Source of the DNA: Chitinophaga filiformis
Lineage (GTDB): Bacteria > Bacteroidota > Bacteroidia > Chitinophagales > Chitinophagaceae
Reading direction: 5' to 3'
DNA length: 64,000 nucleotides
Assembly (NCBI RefSeq): GCF_023100805.1
Contig: NZ_CP095855.1
Coordinates: 3,017,001 to 3,081,000, forward strand
Shown here: positions 47,613 to 56,063 of the stretch, one piece after another
Layout: every line of letters begins with the position of its first letter
Numbering within the stretch: the first letter of the stretch is position 1
Notes under the pieces: generated by a model
What the model saw: the letters and a program-made list of their open reading frames with translations, nothing else
The model's database searches: none
What the model was told of the DNA's origin: nothing
Translations under genes and position numbers: made by a program

Positions 47613-49104
47613 AGGTTTTATCCTGCTACTGCTTGCATGCTTCGTGACAGGATGGACAGCTGTGAAAGCCCAGTCAAGGCCCAACATCATTGTGCTATAT
47701 GCCGATGATCTGGGTTATGGTGATGTGGGATGTTATGGCGCGTCGGCAGTTAAAACGCCTCATATTGACCGCCTGGCGGCTAAAGGCGTGCGGTTTACAG
47801 ACGCACATTGTTCAGCAGCAACTTGTACACCCTCGAGGGTTTCGCTCCTCACAGGTATTTATGCCTTCAGAAAGAAGGCGGCGGTTCTGCCTGGAGATGC
47901 GCCACTCCTGATCCGGCCGGGGACTGTTACCTTACCCGGCATGTTGCAGCAGGCGGGGTATTCAACCGCTGTCATTGGTAAATGGCATCTTGGATTGGGA
48001 AATGGTGTGATCGGCTGGAACGGACATATAGCACCGGGGCCTAATGAGCTTGGGTTCGACTACTCATTTATTATCCCCGCCACTACAGACCGCGTACCCA
48101 CAGTATTCGTGGAGAATGGGGGTGTTCCTGACCTCGATCCCAATGATCCCATTGCGGTGAGTTATACAGGAAGGATTGGTGATGAGCCTACAGGCTTGTC
48201 AGATCCGCAATTGCTGAAACAACGTGCAGATACACAGCATAGCAATACCATTGTCAACGGCATCAGCAGGATCGGTTTCATGTCGGGTGGAAAGCGTGCC
48301 AGGTGGGTGGACGAAGAGATTCCCATGGTGCTAAATGCAAAGGTAAAGGACTTTATTGCCAGCCACATGAATCAACCGTTCTTCCTTTATTATCCTTTCC
48401 CGAATATACATGTGCCCCGGGCGCCTAACAAACGCTTTGCGGGAAAAACAAAGCTGGGAGCGCGTGGAGATGTGATTGAAGAGATGGACTGGATGGTTGG
48501 TGAAGTAACCCGGTTGCTGGATTCATTGGGTATTGCGGAAAATACATTGATTATATTCAGCAGTGATAATGGTCCGGTATTGGACGACGGCTATGAAGAT
48601 TTTGCCGTGAAGCTGAATAACGGTCATCAACCCGCAGGAATATTCAGAGGTGGAAAATACAGCGCTTTTGAGGCGGGAACCAGGGTGTCCACTATTACCT
48701 GCTGGCCAGGCACAATACAGCCCGGCGTTTCAGCGGCATTGTGTTCTCAGGTGGATCTGCTGGCTTCCCTGGCAGCGTTAACGGGACAACAATTGCCTGC
48801 CGGCGCTGCGCAGGACAGCCGGAATGAACTGGACGCCTGGCTGGGCAGGTCAAAGCAGGGACGGGAATATCTGCTGGAAGAGTCTTATACGCTTTCGCTT
48901 CGCAGGAATACGTGGAAGTACATCGCTCCGCAGCAGGTGCCGGTACCTGACTGGCTGAAGAATAAAAAAATAGAACCGGGGCTGGAACAGGTGCCGCAGC
49001 TGTATGATCTGAAAAAAGATCCCGGTGAAAAGCACAATTTGGCGGACCAGTATCCGGACATCGTAAAAGCATTGAAAGCAGAACTGGAAAAAATAATACT
49101 ATGA
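47596..49104 (+). CDS. Secreted sulfatase (formylglycine-type, CTPSR)
   Basis: This is a 502-residue type I sulfatase. I set the start at the ATG at 47596 (MERKSKGF), which gives a signal peptide ending near VKAQS; an ATG nine bases earlier is in frame. RPNIIVLYADDLGYGD (metal Asp37, Asp38) and CTPSRVSLLTG (77-87) are the family signatures. C77 is the residue converted to formylglycine. It removes sulfate esters from a sugar, and pairs with a second sulfatase downstream, so the PUL target is probably sulfated. Confidence 0.94.
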   Translation: MERKSKGFILLLLACFVTGWTAVKAQSRPNIIVLYADDLGYGDVGCYGASAVKTPHIDRLAAKGVRFTDAHCSAATCTPSRVSLLTGIYAFRKKAAVLPGDAPLLIRPGTVTLPGMLQQAGYSTAVIGKWHLGLGNGVIGWNGHIAPGPNELGFDYSFIIPATTDRVPTVFVENGGVPDLDPNDPIAVSYTGRIGDEPTGLSDPQLLKQRADTQHSNTIVNGISRIGFMSGGKRARWVDEEIPMVLNAKVKDFIASHMNQPFFLYYPFPNIHVPRAPNKRFAGKTKLGARGDVIEEMDWMVGEVTRLLDSLGIAENTLIIFSSDNGPVLDDGYEDFAVKLNNGHQPAGIFRGGKYSAFEAGTRVSTITCWPGTIQPGVSAALCSQVDLLASLAALTGQQLPAGAAQDSRNELDAWLGRSKQGREYLLEESYTLSLRRNTWKYIAPQQVPVPDWLKNKKIEPGLEQVPQLYDLKKDPGEKHNLADQYPDIVKALKAELEKIIL

Positions 49105-50786
49105 AACCACTGGCTGTATTTTTATCATCGATCGTTTTATTATCCTGTGCAGGGAGTCGTAAAAACAACAAGACCCCGGGCAAGGACGAACGGCCCAATA
49201 TTGTGCTGATACTGGCGGATGATCTTGGGTATTCTGACATTGGCTGTTATGGCGGTGAGATAGAAACGCCCAACCTTGATTACCTGGCTGCAAATGGTCT
49301 GCGATTCAGACGTTTCTATAATACTTCGCGATGTTGCCCTACCAGGGCCTCATTGCTTACCGGTTTATACAATCAGCAGGCAGGCATCGGCGAAATGACG
49401 ACTGCAAGGAATGAGCAGGGTTATCGCGGTTACCTGACGGAGAATACCGTTACGCTGGCAGAAGTGCTGAAAGACGCAGGCTATCACACTGCTATGTCAG
49501 GCAAGTGGCATGTATCCAATACCGTTGAGCAAGCAACGCCGGAGGCACAGCTGAAGTGGTTGAACCATCAGGCATCTCATCCTTATTTCTCGCCGGTGGA
49601 GCAGTACCCGGTGAGCAGGGGATTTGAAAAGTATTATGGCAACATCTTCGGAGTAGTGGATTATTTTGATCCTTTCAGTCTCGTGAATGGTACGACGCCT
49701 GTTGACAAGGTACCTGAAGGCTATTATCATACGGACGCTATCAATGATACTGCCGTCAGCTATATCAAAACGCTCAGCAAAGAGGATAAACCTTTCTTCC
49801 TATATGTTGCGCAAACAGCGCCGCATTGGCCATTGCAGGCATTGCCGGAGGATATAAAAAAATATGAGCAGACCTATAAGGCAGGCTGGGATGCTATCCG
49901 GGAAGCGCGCTATAAAAAAATGGTGGCGCAGGGTCTGATCGATCCGGCCACGACGCCTTTATCGCCCCGCATGAACAAGGAACTGAGCTGGGAAAATAAC
50001 CCGGACAAGGAATGGGATGCAAGGGCAATGGCGGTGCATGCAGCAATGATAGACAGGATGGATCAGGGCATAGGGCGTATTATTCAGGCCCTGAAGGAAA
50101 GCGGTAAGCTCGGCAACACGATCATCGTATTCCTGAGCGACAATGGTGCCAGTCCTGAAAACTGTATGCGGTATGGGCCCGGCTTTGACCGTCCGGGCCA
50201 GACCAGGGACGGAAAAGAGATACACTATCCGGTGAAAAAGGATGTACTTCCCGGTCCGCAGACCACTTTTGCGTCCATTGGTGAAAGATGGGCGAATGTA
50301 GCTAATACCCCTTATCAGTATGCCAAAGCGCAGTCTTATGAAGGTGGTGTACGCACACCTATGATCGTCTACTGGCCAAAGGGAGTAAATGCAAAAGGAG
50401 GATTTACTGATCATATGGGGCATGTAATGGATTTTATGCCCACTTTCCTGCAAGTGGCGAAAGCGCACTATCCCGATACATACAGAGGCCACAATATTAC
50501 GCCTTATACAGGTGTGAGCCTGTTGCCTGCATTCGAAGGAAAGGAACGCCAGGGACACGATGCATTGTACAATGAGCATTTTAACGCCCGTTATGTACGC
50601 GAGGGTGAGTGGAAACTGGTATCGTTGGCCGGCGATACTACCTGGCGTTTGTATAGGATCAACCAGGACGAAACAGAGCTGAATGACCTGGCAGGACAGC
50701 ATCCTGATATCGTATCCAAAATGGCCGCTCAATGGAGACAATGGGCCAATACGCATAATGTTTTTCCTAAACCCGGTAAAAAGTAA
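49101..50786 (+). CDS. Sulfatase lipoprotein (arylsulfatase-like)
   Basis: This 561-residue sulfatase has a lipobox (VLLSC, C16), so it is probably anchored to a membrane. RPNIVLILADDLGYSDIGCYG (31-51) holds the metal-binding Asp pair, and SRCCPTRASLLTG the active-site C78-x-P-x-R. A later stretch FLSDNGASPENCM holds metal ligands. The start overlaps the previous sulfatase stop as ATGA. The two sulfatases differ in size and sequence, so they probably attack different positions of the glycan. Confidence 0.94.
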   Translation: MKPLAVFLSSIVLLSCAGSRKNNKTPGKDERPNIVLILADDLGYSDIGCYGGEIETPNLDYLAANGLRFRRFYNTSRCCPTRASLLTGLYNQQAGIGEMTTARNEQGYRGYLTENTVTLAEVLKDAGYHTAMSGKWHVSNTVEQATPEAQLKWLNHQASHPYFSPVEQYPVSRGFEKYYGNIFGVVDYFDPFSLVNGTTPVDKVPEGYYHTDAINDTAVSYIKTLSKEDKPFFLYVAQTAPHWPLQALPEDIKKYEQTYKAGWDAIREARYKKMVAQGLIDPATTPLSPRMNKELSWENNPDKEWDARAMAVHAAMIDRMDQGIGRIIQALKESGKLGNTIIVFLSDNGASPENCMRYGPGFDRPGQTRDGKEIHYPVKKDVLPGPQTTFASIGERWANVANTPYQYAKAQSYEGGVRTPMIVYWPKGVNAKGGFTDHMGHVMDFMPTFLQVAKAHYPDTYRGHNITPYTGVSLLPAFEGKERQGHDALYNEHFNARYVREGEWKLVSLAGDTTWRLYRINQDETELNDLAGQHPDIVSKMAAQWRQWANTHNVFPKPGKK

Positions 50787-50791
50787 AATCT

Positions 50792-51850
50792 ATGTTCACA
50801 AGAAGCGTAATGATGCTGATGGCCTGTGGTCTGTTAATGATCAACATGGCTTCAGCGCAAAAGAGATGGTCAGCCGAAAAGGCAAATGAATGGTATGCCA
50901 GGCAGGGATGGCTGAGAGGAAGTAATTTCCAACCCTCTACAGCTATCAACCAGCTCGAGATGTTCCAGGCGGAAACGTTTGATACCGCTACTATCGACCG
51001 TGAGCTTGGCTGGGCGGAAAACCTGGGGCTCAATGTGATGAGGGTTTACCTGCATCACCTGGTCTGGGCTGCTGATAAGGCAGGATTTAAGCAACGCCTG
51101 GATACCTACCTGGCAATCTCTTCCAGGCACCACATTAAAACCCTGTTCGTATTCTTTGACGATTGCTGGAATGATACGGCATGGCTGGGTAAACAGCCTG
51201 AGCCCAAAACAGGCGTGCACAACTCAGGCTGGGTAAGAGATCCCGGTACCATGATATACACGCATCCTGATACCATGAAAGTGCTTGAGGCCTATGTTAA
51301 AGATGTGCTGACAACTTTCAGGAATGACGACCGTATCCTGTTGTGGGATCTTTACAATGAACCGGGTAATAACAAGCAATTTGGCAAAAGCATGCCTTTA
51401 TTGCAAAAAGTATTTCAATGGGCATGGGAAGTAAGGCCCTCACAGCCGGTAAGCTCAGGCGTATGGAACGACGGCCCCGCATTTAAAGAGCTGAATAAGT
51501 TCCAGCTGGAGAATTCCGATGTGACTACCTATCACAATTATGCGTACATTGATGATCACCGGCATACTGTAGATACATTGAGAAAGTATGGCAGACCCAT
51601 GATCTGCACTGAGTATATGGCGAGGAGGAATGGCAGTTTATTCCAGCTGATCATGCCAATGCTGAAGGCAGAAAATGTAGGCGCTATCAACTGGGGATTT
51701 GTAAGCGGGAAAACCAATACGATTTACGCATGGGACACGCCGATGCCAGACGGAAAAGAACCACAGCTATGGTTCCATGATATTTACAGGAAAGATGGAA
51801 CACCCTTCAGCAAAGAGGAAGAGGCCTTTATTAAAAAGCTGTGTAAATAA
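50792..51850 (+). CDS. GH5-like glycoside hydrolase (clan GH-A)
   Basis: This 352-residue secreted TIM-barrel hydrolase has a signal peptide (~1-22). E190 in LLWDLYNEPGN is the acid/base and E274 in ICTEYMARR the nucleophile, the layout of GH5-type mannanases, glucanases and related enzymes. The NVMRVYLHH strand and HNYAYI motif are also typical. It completes the enzyme set of the locus. Confidence 0.82.
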   Translation: MFTRSVMMLMACGLLMINMASAQKRWSAEKANEWYARQGWLRGSNFQPSTAINQLEMFQAETFDTATIDRELGWAENLGLNVMRVYLHHLVWAADKAGFKQRLDTYLAISSRHHIKTLFVFFDDCWNDTAWLGKQPEPKTGVHNSGWVRDPGTMIYTHPDTMKVLEAYVKDVLTTFRNDDRILLWDLYNEPGNNKQFGKSMPLLQKVFQWAWEVRPSQPVSSGVWNDGPAFKELNKFQLENSDVTTYHNYAYIDDHRHTVDTLRKYGRPMICTEYMARRNGSLFQLIMPMLKAENVGAINWGFVSGKTNTIYAWDTPMPDGKEPQLWFHDIYRKDGTPFSKEEEAFIKKLCK

Positions 51851-51901
51851 GACATTCATGTGAGGTTCCTTAAAGGGAATGCAAAGGATAAATATTAGTG
51901 G

Positions 51902-54900
51902 ATGAAGAGCGTGATTTTTTACTGTTTGATTTTCCTATACCTGAAGGGCAGTGGGCAGCAGATACGCTTCCGGAATTATTCGGTGGCGGAAGGGCTGCCC
52001 TCCAGCACTGTGCGGGCAATTGCGCAGGATGACCAGGGCTACCTCTGGTTTGGTACCAAGAACGGGATCAGCCGTTTTGACGGGTATCAGTTCAGGAATT
52101 TCCAATATAAAAAGAATGACTCAACTTCCCTGGGCAATAACTTTATACATTGTATAGCCCGGGTAGACAGTATCCACCTGTGGATAGGGACGGAGAACGG
52201 CGTTTATATACTCGACCTGGAAAAAGAACAGTTCTCTCATTTTGGTTCAACAAATGAGAAAAGTGTCTTTGATATTATGCGCGATAAGGATGGTATCGTA
52301 TGGTATACATCGCGGCTGAATGGGTTATACCGCTATGATCCGGTGAAAAGATCCTTGCGCAATTTCAAGGCAGGCAATTCAGGCTTGTCCAGCGACCAGG
52401 TTACCAGGATGGCGCAGGATGACGATGGCAATATCTGGATCGGCACTTATGGTAACGGTATTGACATTTATAATCCTGCCACGGGATCGTTTACCAACCT
52501 CCATTCTGGAACAAGTGGACTGAGCAACGACTTCATCAATACGATATATAAAGGGACGGATGGTGTCATGTGGGTAGGCACCATGAATGGCGGCCTGTGT
52601 AAATGGCAACCCCGGCAAAGAACATTCCGCGTTTACCGCAACGACAAAAGCGGTTCTTCTATTAACGACGATATTGTACGGGCTCTCTGCCAGGTATCGC
52701 CCGGCAGGATATATGTGGGTACTGAGAAAGGACTGAATGTGCTGGATATTGCAACGGATAAATTTACAGTATATACCAACCAGGGGAATGACCCTTTCAG
52801 CATCAGCGATAATGCCATTTATTCCCTGTTTCCTGACAAGGCAGGCACAATGTGGGTGGGGACTTTCTTTGGAGGGGCCAGTTACTTTAATGAGAAGGGC
52901 GCTGCTTTTGAGCTGTATTATCCGACAGGAGAACACGATGCTTTATCCGGCCGTGCTGTGAGTTGTTTTCTCGAAGATGGTCCCGGGAAATTATGGATTG
53001 GCACAGAAGATGGTGGCCTGCAATATTTCAATACCCTTACGCGCACTTTTCAGCAATATCCTTTTCTGCCTGGCCAGCAGAAACTTTCGTATCATAACAT
53101 TCATACATTGGTAAGGGATAAAGATGGCAACATCTGGATCGGACTGTTTGCCGGCGGTGTGAATGTGCTTGATCCCCGGACGGGTAAGGTATCATATTAC
53201 CAGCATCAGCCGGGAAATATCCACTCACTGAACAGTGACAACGTTTTCTGCATTTACCAGGACAGGGACAACAGGATATGGATAGGAACCGACAAGGGAC
53301 TGGACCTGTATGATAGCGGTCGCCGTGATTTTACAAGAGTGTTGCAGGAGGGTGTGAGCAATACCATTATTTATGATATTTACGAAGACGCAAATAAGAC
53401 ACTCTGGTTTGCCACATACAATGATGGACTGATATGCTACAACAAGAAAACGGAACAGTGGGGTAAGGTAACAGCGGATGGCATGAATAAGCTGACCTGT
53501 CTGTATGATGATCACCAGGGCCACTTATGGATAGGCTCAGATGGCGGCGGCTTGCATATATATAATTTTAAGACGAAGCAGGCAGCACCCTACAATGACA
53601 AAGCGGGCATTAATGCCAATGTGGTGTATGGTATTCGTCAGGACGACGCCGGACAAATATGGATCACCACCAATGATGGCATTTATAGTATAGACCCGTC
53701 AAAAAGGAAGGCGAGACATTTTACGCCACAGGATAATCTGCAAAGCCGGCAGTTCAATTACAGGGCATTCTATAAAATGTCCGATGGTAAGCTATTTGCT
53801 GGTGGCATCAAGGGCTTTAATGCTTTTTATCCTGAGAAAGTATCTGCTGCTACAGATAAGATCCGTGTATCTTTTACCAATTTCCAGCTGTTCAACAGGC
53901 AGGTACCACTGGCAGCAGGCGGACCATTACAGAAACAGATCAATTATACGAACAAGCTGGTATTGCAGCACGATCAGTCAGTCATCAGTTTTGAATTTGC
54001 TGCACTCAATTTCAGCGCACCGGAGAAGCTGAGCTATGCCTATAAGATGGAGGGCTTTGACCCGGACTGGAACTATGTAGGTGACCAGCGAAAGGCAACC
54101 TATACGAATTTGTCGCCCGGCTCTTATACTTTCAGGGTAAAGGCTACGGCTGAAAGTAGCAACTGGGATGTGCCCGAATCTACGATGAGGTTGATCATAC
54201 GACCACCATTCTACAGGACCACGGTAGCATATATTATTTTCACGCTGTTGGTATTGGTGGCGGCTTACTGCATATATCGGTATTTGTCCAATCGTATCCG
54301 AAGACAGAACCAGATCAGGATAGAACGTCTGAAGAACAAGGAAGAGCAGGAATTTTATGCCAGGAAGATCGAATTTTTTACGGTGATGGCACATGAAATA
54401 AGGACGCCCTTATCGTTGATCATTGCGCCATTGGAGAAACTGTTGTCTATGAGCAAGTGGCAGCATGAAGAAAAAGCGCAACTGGCTATTATGGATGAGA
54501 ATGCAGAGCGGCTGATGGACCTGGTGAACCAGCTGCTTGATTTCCGGAGAATTGAAAGTGATGCTTATGAGATCAGGAAAGAGGAGGTAGAGATCATATC
54601 ATTGGTGCAGTCTATCTATTCCCGTTTTTCTTCACTGCCTTATCAGAAAGATATTGAATTCACAATGAGCACCCGGGTGAGCCGTTTATTATTGCAGGCA
54701 GATCCTGAAGTGTTGAATAAGATATTGAGCAACCTCCTCATCAACGCGTTCAAGTTTGCGAAGAAGAAAGTGAATATCACCGTTTTTGATATGACAGGCG
54801 CTGATGGAGAAGACCCACGCCTGTGCATTAGCGTGGAGGATGATGGAATCGGCATTCCGGCGGCCGATATGAAGAACATCTTCAAACAATTCTTTACTAC

Positions 54901-55909
54901 TGCCAGGGAACATCAGGAATACCGTAATATGGGCGGTACAGGCATTGGCCTGGCCCTGGCCAGTTCACTGTCTGAAAGGCATGGAGCAAAATTGCTGGTG
55001 GAAAGCAGGGAAGGAGAGAGGACGATCTTCACCCTGGAACTGCCGCTTGCCAAGCAACGGACGGCCAGGCAGGAATTCAACTATCAGGAAGGGATCATTG
55101 ACGAAGAAAAACCATTGATCCTGGTGGTAGAGGACGAGGCATCAATTCAATCATTCCTGGCCGGAAGTTTTCATGAGAACGGATATAATGTTGTGACAGC
55201 CGCCAATGGGAAGGCTGCCATGCAGCTGATAGAGGTCCACTCCATAGACCTGGTGATATCGGATATTATGATGGCGGAGATGGACGGCCTGGAATTATGC
55301 CACCAGGTGAAAACGAATGTAGCGTACAGTCATATCCCATTCATATTGCTCACTGCAAAAGGCAATAGTGAATCGGAACTGAAGGGAATAGAAGCGGGAG
55401 CTGACGCATATATCATGAAGCCGTTCAAGTGGAAGCACATTGCAGCGATCGTAAAGAACCTGATCGCTTCCAGGGAGAAGCTGCGCCTGAAATATTCAGA
55501 GCAGCCTAACAGTGACGTGAGTGTGCTGGCCACCAACAGCAGGGATAAGGTGTTCATGGAAAAGGTAGTGAGTATTATCGAAGAGCGGATCATTGACCCG
55601 CAACTTTCCGTAGAGGAACTAAGCAGGAACATGGCCATGAGCCGCTCGAACCTGCATAAGAAACTGAAATCCCTTTCGGGATATGTACCCAATGAGCTGA
55701 TAAAGCTGGTAAGGCTGAAGCATGCGGCAAGGCTGCTGCAGGCAGGGGCACATACGGTAACAGAAATAGCCTATATGACAGGGTTTAGTTCACCATCCTA
55801 TTTTTCGAAGTGTTTTTTGCAACAGTTTAAGGTAACGCCAAAAGAATACGCAGACAATAAGACAAGGCCGGGAGCGCAGGATGTAGAAGACCTGATGAAG
55901 AAGGGCTAG
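51902..55909 (+). CDS. Hybrid two-component system (HTCS) regulator of the PUL
   Basis: This 1335-residue membrane-spanning regulator combines sensor, kinase, receiver and DNA-binding parts. After a signal peptide comes a periplasmic sensor of ~14 beta-propeller repeats (DGNIWIGTYGNGI-type, residues ~25-640) and a Y_Y_Y domain (~690-765). One membrane helix follows (~775-800). Then come HisKA (H831 in AHEIRTPLSLII), HATPase (~920-1050), a REC domain (phospho-Asp D1121 in VISDIMMAEMDG) and a C-terminal AraC HTH (~1225-1325, SPSYFSKCFLQQFKVTPKEY). This architecture directly senses a glycan fragment and activates its own PUL. It lies 51 bp after the GH5-like gene. Confidence 0.95.
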   Translation: MKSVIFYCLIFLYLKGSGQQIRFRNYSVAEGLPSSTVRAIAQDDQGYLWFGTKNGISRFDGYQFRNFQYKKNDSTSLGNNFIHCIARVDSIHLWIGTENGVYILDLEKEQFSHFGSTNEKSVFDIMRDKDGIVWYTSRLNGLYRYDPVKRSLRNFKAGNSGLSSDQVTRMAQDDDGNIWIGTYGNGIDIYNPATGSFTNLHSGTSGLSNDFINTIYKGTDGVMWVGTMNGGLCKWQPRQRTFRVYRNDKSGSSINDDIVRALCQVSPGRIYVGTEKGLNVLDIATDKFTVYTNQGNDPFSISDNAIYSLFPDKAGTMWVGTFFGGASYFNEKGAAFELYYPTGEHDALSGRAVSCFLEDGPGKLWIGTEDGGLQYFNTLTRTFQQYPFLPGQQKLSYHNIHTLVRDKDGNIWIGLFAGGVNVLDPRTGKVSYYQHQPGNIHSLNSDNVFCIYQDRDNRIWIGTDKGLDLYDSGRRDFTRVLQEGVSNTIIYDIYEDANKTLWFATYNDGLICYNKKTEQWGKVTADGMNKLTCLYDDHQGHLWIGSDGGGLHIYNFKTKQAAPYNDKAGINANVVYGIRQDDAGQIWITTNDGIYSIDPSKRKARHFTPQDNLQSRQFNYRAFYKMSDGKLFAGGIKGFNAFYPEKVSAATDKIRVSFTNFQLFNRQVPLAAGGPLQKQINYTNKLVLQHDQSVISFEFAALNFSAPEKLSYAYKMEGFDPDWNYVGDQRKATYTNLSPGSYTFRVKATAESSNWDVPESTMRLIIRPPFYRTTVAYIIFTLLVLVAAYCIYRYLSNRIRRQNQIRIERLKNKEEQEFYARKIEFFTVMAHEIRTPLSLIIAPLEKLLSMSKWQHEEKAQLAIMDENAERLMDLVNQLLDFRRIESDAYEIRKEEVEIISLVQSIYSRFSSLPYQKDIEFTMSTRVSRLLLQADPEVLNKILSNLLINAFKFAKKKVNITVFDMTGADGEDPRLCISVEDDGIGIPAADMKNIFKQFFTTAREHQEYRNMGGTGIGLALASSLSERHGAKLLVESREGERTIFTLELPLAKQRTARQEFNYQEGIIDEEKPLILVVEDEASIQSFLAGSFHENGYNVVTAANGKAAMQLIEVHSIDLVISDIMMAEMDGLELCHQVKTNVAYSHIPFILLTAKGNSESELKGIEAGADAYIMKPFKWKHIAAIVKNLIASREKLRLKYSEQPNSDVSVLATNSRDKVFMEKVVSIIEERIIDPQLSVEELSRNMAMSRSNLHKKLKSLSGYVPNELIKLVRLKHAARLLQAGAHTVTEIAYMTGFSSPSYFSKCFLQQFKVTPKEYADNKTRPGAQDVEDLMKKG

Positions 55910-55994
55910 GAAGTCGTGTTAGTTTTTTTTCTTCTCAATGGTACCATCCGGCTACCAGCACGACATCTTATAGACAATCCTATTAATAACCATT

Positions 55995-56026
55995 AGCTAT
56001 CCTTGAAATTGCTTAAGCTACCCTTG
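55995..56026 (+). promoter_or_regulatory. Direct repeats upstream of the chitinase
   Basis: AGCTATCCTTG (55995-56005) and AGCTACCCTTG (56016-56026) form an 11-bp imperfect direct repeat with 21-bp centre spacing, two helical turns. They lie 38 bp before the chitinase start. The arrangement suggests a dimeric or tandem regulator site. No -7 element was clear between them. Confidence 0.4.
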
Positions 56027-56063
56027 TGTAGATCCTTAAGTATCAATCTTAAAACCCGAATCA

